A stretch of 64,000 nucleotides of DNA from UWMA-0277 sp965183885 (GTDB lineage Bacteria > Bacteroidota > Bacteroidia > Flavobacteriales > BACL11): assembly GCA_965183885.1 (NCBI GenBank), contig OZ238992.1, forward strand, positions 1,116,001 through 1,180,000, written 5' to 3'. Below are positions 17,674 through 25,639 of this stretch, piece after piece (within the stretch, counting starts at the first letter, position 1; each line of letters begins with the position of its first letter). A program made the position numbers and the translations under genes. A model generated the notes under the pieces. That model was not told the origin of the DNA. It saw only the letters and a program-made list of their open reading frames with translations, and did not search any database.

Positions 17674-18813
17674 ATGTTAAAAAAACTTACAATATCATTT
17701 CTGATGATTTGCAATGTGGCAATTGCTCAAGAGCAATCATCTAAATGGAAAAGGAGTGAGGTGAATATTGAGTCTGGCTTGGTGTTTAGCTCATTTAATT
17801 ACCTTAATGCTAAGGCAAATGAGTTGTCACTAAAAAATGCATCTCAAATTCCAACAAGCAGATTTTCAGCAACTATTGGATTTAAAATTCCTAGCGTCCT
17901 TATAAAATCTCAGAAAAACCTAAGGCTTTATACGGGTTTGTCATTTGATGAAAAGAATATAACGTTAAGCTACCCTTATGGGACTAATAGTTTTAGATAT
18001 AATAATTATAGCTTTAACCTTACTGCTATTAACTTTGGTTTGCAGGCTGACCTATTAAGTTTTAAAAGAGCTAATAGTGAAAATATTTTTCCTTCACTAG
18101 TACTTGTGGCTGATTTGGGACTGAGTGCTAGTACATTAATTTCAGGCTATCAATATCTTGAGGGGCAAATTATTGATTTAAAAAATAAAGATGATTTCAG
18201 AAATTATTATTTGGATTATAATTTAGGCTTAGGTGTTGAATACAGCATTAACGACATTTTTTCAATTAAACCTAATGTTAAGTTCAAAAGAGGGTGGTTA
18301 ACAAAAATTGAAGGCTCTAATAATGATGAGTATTTAATTAATTCTAACATATATTCTTTAGGGTTTACGATTAAGTTTCAAAAAACAGAAAAGAAAGATG
18401 ATGGCGTGAAAATAGCTGCTCTAACTTCTAAAATAGAGGAGCTTTCCCAAAAGATAGAAAATATTGAAACTCATGGTAAAGAACAATTTATCCCTTTAAA
18501 AACACTTATATTATTTCCTTATAACGAGCATGTGTTTTATGACCGTTCAAAAGATGATATTAATGATGCTCTTAATATTATAAAGAATTATCCTGCTTAT
18601 AAAGTGTTGCTAATTGGATATGCTGATGAAAGGGGCGAGCAGGAAAATAACTTAGCTTTATCAAAAAAACGTGTGAATTATGTGCTAGACTACTTAGTAG
18701 GGTTTGGTGTAGATGTAAATAGATGTTCGATAGAATATAGAGGAGCAACAAAAAAATTCAATAAAGAAGCTTATATTTTTAATAGAAGAGTAGAGCTCTT
18801 ATTAATAAAATAA
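17674..18813 (+). CDS. OmpA family outer-membrane protein
   Basis: A 379-residue envelope protein: signal peptide (residues 1-18, ending AIAQ), an N-terminal region of about 220 residues with alternating beta-strands consistent with an outer-membrane barrel, a short coiled coil (SKIEELSQKIENIE, about 250-265), and a C-terminal OmpA peptidoglycan-binding domain with LLIGYADERGEQENNLALSKKR. The domain ends RRVELLLIK, as is usual. It sits between a T9SS-secreted protein and the giant fibre gene with gaps of 7 and 10 bp, suggesting it anchors or helps export that surface structure. Confidence 0.88.
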   Translation: MLKKLTISFLMICNVAIAQEQSSKWKRSEVNIESGLVFSSFNYLNAKANELSLKNASQIPTSRFSATIGFKIPSVLIKSQKNLRLYTGLSFDEKNITLSYPYGTNSFRYNNYSFNLTAINFGLQADLLSFKRANSENIFPSLVLVADLGLSASTLISGYQYLEGQIIDLKNKDDFRNYYLDYNLGLGVEYSINDIFSIKPNVKFKRGWLTKIEGSNNDEYLINSNIYSLGFTIKFQKTEKKDDGVKIAALTSKIEELSQKIENIETHGKEQFIPLKTLILFPYNEHVFYDRSKDDINDALNIIKNYPAYKVLLIGYADERGEQENNLALSKKRVNYVLDYLVGFGVDVNRCSIEYRGATKKFNKEAYIFNRRVELLLIK

Positions 18814-18823
18814 CAAATAGATT

Positions 18824-19450
18824 ATGAAAAAATCAATACACTTAATAATTGTGTTCTTACTATGTGCTTTTTTTGCACAAGCTCAACGAATAGGGATGAA
18901 TTATCAGGCAGCATTATTAAAGGAAAATAGCCAGAATGTTCCAGGTGAAAACCCTAAAGCAAGCCCTTTAAACAATTCAGAAATAATGGTGCGCTTTACT
19001 ATTGTGAATCAAAACTTAGCTACTGTTTTTGAAGAGGTACATACTACTACTACTGACGACTTTGGTATAATAAACTTATTTATTAGTAGCGGAGTACCAA
19101 TACAAGGTTCGTTTAAGTTAATAAATTGGAATGGTGATAGAAAGTACCTAAATGTACATGTTGATTTTACAGCTTCTGGTAATAATTTTGAGTTATTTGA
19201 AGATGGAGTGGAATTACTTTATATGCCACAGCCATTATGCTATAATGATTCTCTTTTTGTTGCTAATATTGATGTTAATGTTAATGCTAACTTAAGTGCT
19301 ATTGCTGCTAATACAGTAGATATTTTGGATGCAAATACTAATATAGCTAATAATACAGTAGATATAGTAACGACTAGTACTGCTATAGCTGAAAATACAG
19401 CTGATATAGTAAGTGTGAATGCAGCTATTACAAATAATACAGTGCAATAG
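18824..19450 (+). CDS. Heptad-repeat surface fibre protein, N-terminal part (ends at a frameshift)
   Basis: A 208-residue reading frame with a signal peptide (residues 1-20, ending AQAQ) and a folded N-terminal domain of about 120 residues. That domain opens RIGMNYQAALL and contains FTIVNQNLATVFEE, GIINLFISSG and KYLNVHVDF, a pattern common at the start of Bacteroidota tail-fibre-like proteins. After residue 150 it enters heptad repeats (IxxNTVDI). It stops at TAG 19448-19450, but adding one missing base near 19438-19443 joins it in frame to the long repeat region downstream. It is therefore best read as the 5' part of one broken gene. Confidence 0.8.
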   Translation: MKKSIHLIIVFLLCAFFAQAQRIGMNYQAALLKENSQNVPGENPKASPLNNSEIMVRFTIVNQNLATVFEEVHTTTTDDFGIINLFISSGVPIQGSFKLINWNGDRKYLNVHVDFTASGNNFELFEDGVELLYMPQPLCYNDSLFVANIDVNVNANLSAIAANTVDILDANTNIANNTVDIVTTSTAIAENTADIVSVNAAITNNTVQ

Positions 19451-19571
19451 CTACTAATGCTACTGGGGTTGCTACTAATTCAAATTATATCAATACAAAT
19501 TCAGGATTTATTACTACGAATATTACTACAGGAGCTACTAATACGACAAATATAGCTACTAATATTAATGC

Positions 19572-19912
19572 TATTGCTACTAATGCAGCAGATATAGTAA
19601 CAGCTAATATTGATATTGCTAATAATGCTAATGCAATAACTGGTAATACTACAGATGTTACTATTAATACCTCAGGCATTGCAGGTGCTAATGCTGATAT
19701 AGCAGCAAATACAGTAAATATTGCTACTAATGCAGTTGATATTGCTAGTATTAATATTGCAACAACTAATATAGCTACTAATACTTCAGATATCGCAACA
19801 GCAAATGTTAATATAACTACTAATGCAGCAGATATAGTAACAGCCAATACTGATATTGCAACTAATGCTACAGCTATAGGAACGGCGAATACCAATATAG
19901 CTACTAATGCTA
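19572..19912 (+). repeat. Internal 341-bp direct repeat of the fibre gene, copy 1
   Basis: By eye this block is identical to 20505-20845, an offset of 933 bp (311 codons, in frame). It includes the unusual stretch ANADIAANTVNI that occurs nowhere else. Long identical blocks show recent segmental duplication. Confidence 0.75.
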
Positions 19913-20223
19913 TGAACATAGGAACAGCAAATACTAATATTGCTGTTAATACAGCGGATATTGTAAGTGCAAATACAGCTATTACTAATAATTCAAGTGG
20001 AATAGCGACTAATACTACTAGTATTGCTACTAATTCGAATTACATCAATACAAATTCAGGGTTTATCACTACAAATATTACTACAGGAGCTACTAATACA
20101 ACAAATATTGCGACAAATATTACTGCTATTGCTACTAATACGGCAGATATTGTAAGTGCTAATACAGCTATTGCAACTAATGCTACAGCTATAGGAATAG
20201 CGAATACCAATATTGCTACTAAT
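19819..20223 (+). repeat. Internal direct repeat of about 405 bp, copy 1
   Basis: Near-identical to 21760-22164 (offset 1941 bp, 647 codons), with about three mismatches seen. It carries the repeat-breaking segment TNSNYINTNSGFITTN. Confidence 0.7.
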
Positions 20224-22968
20224 GCTACGGCTATAGGAACAGCAACAACTAATATAGCTACTAATACTTCAGATATCGCAACAGCAAATACTAATATAAC
20301 TACTAATGCTACGGCTATAGTAACAGCCAATACCAATATTGCTTCTAATACTACAGCTATAGGGGCAGCAACAACTAATATTGCTACTAATGCTACGGAT
20401 ATAGGAACAGCAAATGTTAATATAACTACTAATGCAGCAGATATAGTAACAGCCAATACTGATATTGCAACTAATGCTACAGCTATAGGAACAGCGAATA
20501 CTAATATTGCTACTAATGCAGCAGATATAGTAACAGCTAATATTGATATTGCTAATAATGCTAATGCAATAACTGGTAATACTACAGATGTTACTATTAA
20601 TACCTCAGGCATTGCAGGTGCTAATGCTGATATAGCAGCAAATACAGTAAATATTGCTACTAATGCAGTTGATATTGCTAGTATTAATATTGCAACAACT
20701 AATATAGCTACTAATACTTCAGATATCGCAACAGCAAATGTTAATATAACTACTAATGCAGCAGATATAGTAACAGCCAATACTGATATTGCAACTAATG
20801 CTACAGCTATAGGAACGGCGAATACCAATATAGCTACTAATGCTACGGCTATAGGAACAGCGAATACTAATATAGCTGCTAATGTTACAGATATTGTTTC
20901 TAATACTACAGCTATAGGAACAGCGAATACTAATATAACTGCTAATGTTACAGATATTGCTTCTAATACTACAGCTATAGGAACAGCCAATACTGATATT
21001 GCAACTAATGCTACAGCTATAGGAACGGCGAATACCAATATAGCTACTAATGCTACGGCTATAGGAACAGCGAATACTAATATAGCTGCTAATGCTACGG
21101 CTATAGTAACAGCGAATACTAATATTGCTACTAATACTACGGCTATAGTAACAGCAAATACTAATATAGCTGCTAATGTTACAGATATTGCTTCTAATAC
21201 TACAGCTATAGGGGCAGTAACAACTAATATTGCTACTAATGCAGCAGATATAGTAACAGCCAATACTGATATTGCAACTAATGCTACATCTATAGGAACA
21301 GCGAATACTAATATAACTGCTAATGTTACAGATATTGCTTCTAATACTACAGCTATAGGGGCAGTAACAACTAATATTGCTACTAATGCAGCAGATATAG
21401 TAACAGCCAATACTGATATTGCAACTAATGCTACAGCTATAGGAACGGCGAATACCAATATAGCTACTAATGCTACGGCTATAGGAACGGCGAATACCAA
21501 TATTGCTACTAATGCTACGGCTATAGTAACAGCGAATACTAATATTGCTACTAATACTACGGCTATAGTAACAGCAAATACTAATATAGCTGCTAATGTT
21601 ACAGATATTGCTTCTAATACTACAGCTATAGAGGCAGCAACAACTAATATTGCTACTAATGCTACGGATATAGGAACAGCGAATACTAATATAGCTGCTA
21701 ATGTTACAAATATTGCTTCTAATACTACAGCTATAGGGGCAGTAACAACTAATATTGCTACTAATGCAGCAGATATAGTAACAGCCAATACTGATATTGC
21801 AACTAATGCTACAGCTATAGGAACGGCGAATACCAATATAGCTACTAATGCTATGGACATAGGAACAGTAAATACTAATATTGCTGTTAATACAGCGGAT
21901 ATTGTAAGTGCAAATACAGCTATTACTAATAATTCAAGTGGAATAGCGACTAATACTACTAGTATTGCTACTAATTCGAATTACATCAATACAAATTCAG
22001 GGTTTATCACTACAAATATTACTACAGGAGCTACTAATGCAACAAATATTGCGACAAATATTACTGCTATTGCTACTAATACGGCAGATATTGTAAGTGC
22101 TAATACAGCTATTGCAACTAATGCTACAGCTATAGGAATAGCGAATACCAATATTGCTACTAATGTTACAGATATTGCTTCTAATACTACAGCTATAGGG
22201 GCAGCAACAACTAATATAGCTACTAATACTTCAGATATCGCAACAGCAAATACTAATATAACTACTAATGCTACGGCTATAGTAACAGCCAATACTGATA
22301 TTGCAACTAATGCTACAGCTATAGGAACGGCGAATACCAATATAGCTACTAATGCTACGGCTATAGGAACAGCGAATACTAATATTGCTACTAATGCTAC
22401 GGCTATAGGAACAGCGAATACTAATATTGCTACTAATACTACAGCTATAGGGGCAGCAACAACTAATATTGCTACTAATGCTACGGATATAGGAACACTT
22501 AGCTCGTTAACAACTTCTGCTCAAGGAAATTTAGTAGCTTCAGTGAATGAAGTAGATGCTAATACAGATGCTAATACAACTAAATTAGCAGGGATTACTG
22601 TTGATGGGAGCTCTAATGTTACTATTGTAAATAATTTAACTGGGAGTACAGGTTCAACGATAAAAGGGTTTAGTTCTGAAATTGTTAATTCAGGAGCAAC
22701 TGGATTTACTCCAGTAACTTCAAATAATGGTCAGGTATTAGTGTTTGCTAGTAATAGTGCTATAACATTTAGTATGCCTTCAGGGTTGCCTGTTGGATTT
22801 AGATGTACTATTATACAGGAGGGGAATGGAAATATTACTTTTTCTGCATTAACAGGGGCTTCCTTAAAGTCATATGGGGATAAAGTTAAAACTAGTGGGG
22901 TAAATTCAGTTGTAGAAATAATACATATTGGGTCAGGAGTATTTGTTTTATATGGGGATCTAGCTTAA
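19912..22968 (+). CDS. Heptad-repeat surface fibre protein, C-terminal part
   Basis: A 1018-residue frame starting at the first ATG after the frameshift; the open frame itself runs back without a stop to 19444. Residues 1-860 or so are nearly perfect 14-residue units of two heptads (for example NIATNATAIGTANT), with Ile at every seventh position and Asn three residues later in many units. The last 150 residues leave the repeat (from LSSLTTSAQGNL) and form a globular tip with FSMPSGLPVGFRCTIIQ and VVEIIHIGSGVFVLYGD, resembling phage tail-fibre or trimeric-adhesin heads. Without the upstream part this fragment has no signal peptide, so it would not be exported unless the frame is restored. Confidence 0.75.
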   Translation: MNIGTANTNIAVNTADIVSANTAITNNSSGIATNTTSIATNSNYINTNSGFITTNITTGATNTTNIATNITAIATNTADIVSANTAIATNATAIGIANTNIATNATAIGTATTNIATNTSDIATANTNITTNATAIVTANTNIASNTTAIGAATTNIATNATDIGTANVNITTNAADIVTANTDIATNATAIGTANTNIATNAADIVTANIDIANNANAITGNTTDVTINTSGIAGANADIAANTVNIATNAVDIASINIATTNIATNTSDIATANVNITTNAADIVTANTDIATNATAIGTANTNIATNATAIGTANTNIAANVTDIVSNTTAIGTANTNITANVTDIASNTTAIGTANTDIATNATAIGTANTNIATNATAIGTANTNIAANATAIVTANTNIATNTTAIVTANTNIAANVTDIASNTTAIGAVTTNIATNAADIVTANTDIATNATSIGTANTNITANVTDIASNTTAIGAVTTNIATNAADIVTANTDIATNATAIGTANTNIATNATAIGTANTNIATNATAIVTANTNIATNTTAIVTANTNIAANVTDIASNTTAIEAATTNIATNATDIGTANTNIAANVTNIASNTTAIGAVTTNIATNAADIVTANTDIATNATAIGTANTNIATNAMDIGTVNTNIAVNTADIVSANTAITNNSSGIATNTTSIATNSNYINTNSGFITTNITTGATNATNIATNITAIATNTADIVSANTAIATNATAIGIANTNIATNVTDIASNTTAIGAATTNIATNTSDIATANTNITTNATAIVTANTDIATNATAIGTANTNIATNATAIGTANTNIATNATAIGTANTNIATNTTAIGAATTNIATNATDIGTLSSLTTSAQGNLVASVNEVDANTDANTTKLAGITVDGSSNVTIVNNLTGSTGSTIKGFSSEIVNSGATGFTPVTSNNGQVLVFASNSAITFSMPSGLPVGFRCTIIQEGNGNITFSALTGASLKSYGDKVKTSGVNSVVEIIHIGSGVFVLYGDLA
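20505..20845 (+). repeat. Internal 341-bp direct repeat of the fibre gene, copy 2
   Basis: Second copy of the block at 19572-19912. Confidence 0.75.
21760..22164 (+). repeat. Internal direct repeat of about 405 bp, copy 2
   Basis: Second copy of the block at 19819-20223. A third, shorter relative of the SNYINTNSGF segment lies near 19478-19550. Confidence 0.7.
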
Positions 22969-23010
22969 TATCGTAGTGGTTTTTTTAAAGAAGAAAATAA
23001 TTATTGAATA

Positions 23011-23042
23011 AAAAAAGCCTTCAAGAAATTGAAGGCTTTTTT
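23011..23042 (+). terminator. Rho-independent terminator after the fibre gene
   Basis: A-run, then stem GCCTTCAA / TTGAAGGC with a 4-nt loop, then a T-run. It ends the surface-protein operon just before the left island boundary. Confidence 0.9.
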
Positions 23043-23043
23043 A

Positions 23044-23068
23044 GTACCCAGAGCCGGGCTCGAACCGG
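23044..23068. repeat. Left attachment site (tRNA-Leu 3'-end copy)
   Basis: 25 bp identical to 37458-37482, including the T-arm and acceptor end of tRNA-Leu; homology stops sharply at 23069 and 23043. It is a fragment, not a functional tRNA. Confidence 0.88.
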
Positions 23069-23398
23069 TTATTTGGGGCTTCAAACTGCTTTAGCTTTCT
23101 CTCAATCAAATCTTTCATAATCACTTTATATTTAGATAGTTATGTTTATCTCTTTCATTTTAATTCCGACATAAATATACATAAAAATGACAAATACTTG
23201 CTGGCACCAGTGCCACCTATGTAATTTATTGAAATTCAACAGGTAACACTTAAAAAATGCTAAAATTCCTCATTTTTTATTTTAGCCTAGAGAGATGATT
23301 TGTATGTATTTCTACACTAACTGAAGCTATTTGACTTTAGTAATGACAAGTAGCTACATATTTTGGTAAATCGTTTTGTAGCTTACAAGATCTCCTGC

Positions 23399-23630
23399 CT
23401 ACATCCGACTACAAATCAACTACACTCTTATTTTTAGTTAATTGCAATAATATCAGTTGGTTATCTTGTTTTGGCTCATTTTTTGAAAAAATCTCTTTTT
23501 TCTCCCAACTACATGACTACACAACTACACTTTATGTAACTATTTAATTATTAATTATATATAAAGTAATATTTGTAGTCGGATGTAGTTAGCAGAAAGT
23601 AAAAAATGATGTAGTTATGTAGTTAGGAGA
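23399..23630. repeat. Origin-like module: AT-rich core between nested inverted repeats
   Basis: A perfect 18-bp inverted repeat (23399-23416 with 23571-23588) and an imperfect 23-bp one (23501-23523 with 23608-23630, about 20 matches) interlock. Both are built from the unit ACTACA/TGTAGT. Between the arms, 23531-23570 is almost pure A/T. Such an arrangement resembles a replication origin or a multi-site regulator target; no matching initiator is proven. Confidence 0.5.
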
Positions 23631-23677
23631 ATTTGGAAAATTCAAGATTCAAAATTTCTTGGAAGTTGAAAAACAGT

Positions 23678-23753
23678 ACTAAATACGCACTAAGTATCCA
23701 CTAAACTTCACTAAGTACTTACTAAACACCCTCAAAATAAGCACTAAGTATCC
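23678..23753. repeat. Helically phased ACTAA repeat array
   Basis: ACTAA occurs at 23678, 23689, 23700, 23710, 23721 and 23743, so the spacing is 10-11 bp (22 bp for the last gap, one degenerate unit between). Extended versions read CACTAAGTATCC. One site per helical turn suggests cooperative protein binding, for example integrase arm sites or iterons. Confidence 0.5.
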
Positions 23754-23799
23754 TCAAGATTTTACTATTTTCATAAATAATTATAATTTTAGAAGAGCC

Positions 23800-25323
23800 C
23801 TATTTACTTTTAAGTAACTCTTTATAGTCTGGATTATATTCTTTATTATTAACCTTAGATGTAAGCCATTGATCAAATAGAAATAACTCAGGTGTTTTTA
23901 CATCCCACTTATACCACCCTTTATTACTATTAAGTTTATTTACATCCTCAATATGCTTATTATAAACTCTTTTAAATTCAAATGAATCCTCTAAAGATAT
24001 TAAAATTGATAAAATAGTTTTTAATCTAACTTTAACCTTTGGTTTCCTGTAGTAATTTATCTTTAAAGCACTTATTTTACTTGTTGCCTCTTTTAAGCTG
24101 TCTAATTCTATAGAACATACTATGCTTAAAACTCTAATGCTAATATCCCATCCTTCCGAATCTTTTTTTAGCTCTTGTGTCTTTTCAAGTTCATTCTGAG
24201 CTTCTTTGTAATTACTCATATTAAAATAACATATTGCTAGCCAGTACCTCCATTTGCTTTCTTGAAATTTAGTTATTTCTGATTTTTTGTTTAAACAGAC
24301 CTCCTTTGTTAATTTGAAAGCATTACTTAATTGATTGGAGTAAAAGAAGGCGTAAAATCTAACTTCTTGAGCAATAAAGTAAATGTGTGAATATTTTGGA
24401 AAGAAATGAATAGCAGTATTAGCTTGAGATAAAGAAAGGGTTAATTTGTTTAAAAATATATTATTATATGCTAAGTTAAACAATACTCCTCCTTCTCTAA
24501 AGGCTTTGTAAACAGAATCTTCTTTTTTAATATAATTAAGAAGATCAATTCCAACTTTATTTGATTTTTTATAGTTTTTAGATTCTTGAAAATATAAGAC
24601 TTTTAACCACTCTTTTTGGTAATACAGTTCTTTTGACTGAGTTCTTTTCCATCTTTTTTCTAAATCAAAAATTGTTTTATTAAAAAAAACTAACTTTTTG
24701 CTTAAAGAATTTTTGAAAGCAGTTTCTGTTTGCAATTTACTAAGATATTGATTAGCAATATTTAAAGAGTCTCTTAGGTATTCATATTTCTTAATCTTAT
24801 CATTTATCTTATCGCTTTTCCTTGACCCATATTTATTGCTTTGTAATCTTTGTTCTAAGTATAGAACCTGAATTACTTCATCATAAAAACCATATTTATC
24901 ACCAATAACTTTGATTTTACTCATTAATACCAGAGCTATTTCCCCTTGTCCTTTTGTGAAACATACCCTAAGCTGCATTAACAACTTACAGGTTTTAATA
25001 TAAGCTCTTCCATAGGCTGAAGACTGCCCTTTTCGTTTAATATTCACATCTAGAATAAGAGTTTCTAAAATCTTATCCCTAAGATAGTAACAAAGCACCC
25101 TGAAAGCCTTAATATTCTTATTTGGGTATAGTCTTAAATATATTTGATTAACATTACCTCCTTGTTTCTTAATAATGTGATTTATTAAAATAATAATTTT
25201 TGATTCTTTTCCAGTAATTGTTTTGTCAAATGTAACAATATATTTTTTCAAAATATTAATCTCATTACTACTCAATGATAATATTAAAGAAGATATGTCT
25301 TCATATGATTTGAATTTATTCAT
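23800..25323 (-). CDS. Uncharacterised helical (TPR-like) protein of the island
   Basis: I do not recognise this family. The 507-residue protein (from ATG 25323, MNKFKSYEDISSLIL) is Lys-rich, has no signal peptide and appears entirely alpha-helical. The second half has paired-helix units that look like tetratricopeptide repeats, for example WRYWLAICYFNMSNYKEAQNELEKTQEL near residue 400, written in pieces YFNMSNYKEAQNELE. The earlier ATG at 25404 adds a hydrophobic basic stretch and is less likely. It is transcribed divergently from the secreted-protein genes and could be a cytoplasmic regulator of them; that is inference. AT content is higher than in the core genes. Confidence 0.65.
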   Translation of the reverse strand: MNKFKSYEDISSLILSLSSNEINILKKYIVTFDKTITGKESKIIILINHIIKKQGGNVNQIYLRLYPNKNIKAFRVLCYYLRDKILETLILDVNIKRKGQSSAYGRAYIKTCKLLMQLRVCFTKGQGEIALVLMSKIKVIGDKYGFYDEVIQVLYLEQRLQSNKYGSRKSDKINDKIKKYEYLRDSLNIANQYLSKLQTETAFKNSLSKKLVFFNKTIFDLEKRWKRTQSKELYYQKEWLKVLYFQESKNYKKSNKVGIDLLNYIKKEDSVYKAFREGGVLFNLAYNNIFLNKLTLSLSQANTAIHFFPKYSHIYFIAQEVRFYAFFYSNQLSNAFKLTKEVCLNKKSEITKFQESKWRYWLAICYFNMSNYKEAQNELEKTQELKKDSEGWDISIRVLSIVCSIELDSLKEATSKISALKINYYRKPKVKVRLKTILSILISLEDSFEFKRVYNKHIEDVNKLNSNKGWYKWDVKTPELFLFDQWLTSKVNNKEYNPDYKELLKSK

Positions 25324-25443
25324 AATAAATATATATACAAATATATAAATTATATTGTTTCTTACTTTTTTGTAAATATGAGTTTTTAATATCAATTTTT
25401 TCAATTCATCTTTGAACCATTAATAACCAAAACTCTATTTACT

Positions 25444-25584
25444 ATGATTCATTTTTGTATTTGCCTACTATGTAGTTTGGGCTCAATTGTAAGTCCATGT
25501 GCTACTGAAGAAGAACTTAAAGAACAATTAAAAATCGAGCACAATATTGATGTTGATATTGACTTTCCTGATATTGGATTGTAA
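25444..25584 (+). CDS. Small putative exported peptide (46 aa)
   Basis: A 46-residue frame with a hydrophobic Cys-rich N-terminus (MIHFCICLLCSLGSIVSPC) and an acidic tail ending DVDIDFPDIGL. It lies 55 bp before the large T9SS gene on the same strand. The charged, non-random tail favours a real gene; its size keeps confidence low. Function unknown. Confidence 0.4.
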   Translation: MIHFCICLLCSLGSIVSPCATEEELKEQLKIEHNIDVDIDFPDIGL

Positions 25585-25639
25585 TTAGAGAAGTAAAACA
25601 ATCTTGAAAAAGCAAATAAATTAAAAAAACTCTGTAGTC

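Larger units (their letters stand above)
18824..22968 (+). pseudogene. Whole fibre gene, one frame split by a 1-nt deletion
   Basis: The span 18824-22968 is 4145 nt, one short of a multiple of three. Reading frame 2 after about 19441 continues with repeat codons (GCA ATA GCT ACT AAT ...) and no stop until 22968. Comparison with the paralogous repeat at 19985 (AAT AAT TCA AGT GGA ATA) shows the break: here the bases read AATAATACAGTGCAATA, one base short. The restored product would be about 1381 residues: signal peptide, N-terminal domain, roughly 150 heptads, C-terminal tip. A sequencing error, a true loss, or phase variation are all possible. Confidence 0.8.
22969..23799. other. Gene-free left end of the island with repeat structures
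   Basis: This 830-bp stretch has no convincing gene. It contains the fibre terminator, the left att copy, a small palindrome (TGGCAC-CA-GTGCCA, 23202-23215), the inverted-repeat/AT-rich module at 23399-23630 and the phased repeat array at 23678-23753. It probably serves integration, replication or control of the island. Confidence 0.6.

Noticed and set aside
20040..21860. Long minus-strand open frames (also 19485-19919 and 21981-22340) across the fibre repeat
   Set aside because: They are the antisense reading of a stop-poor 21-bp repeat; the products are monotonous hydrophobic repeats (VALVAI) with no domain, while the plus strand has a signal peptide and folded ends.
23044..23068. tRNA gene at the left island boundary
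   Set aside because: Only the 3' 25 bp of tRNA-Leu are present; no acceptor 5' strand, D-arm or anticodon arm.
23678..23753. Short-repeat array considered as CRISPR
   Set aside because: Units are only about 5-12 bp with 10-11 bp period and no spacers; no cas genes are present.
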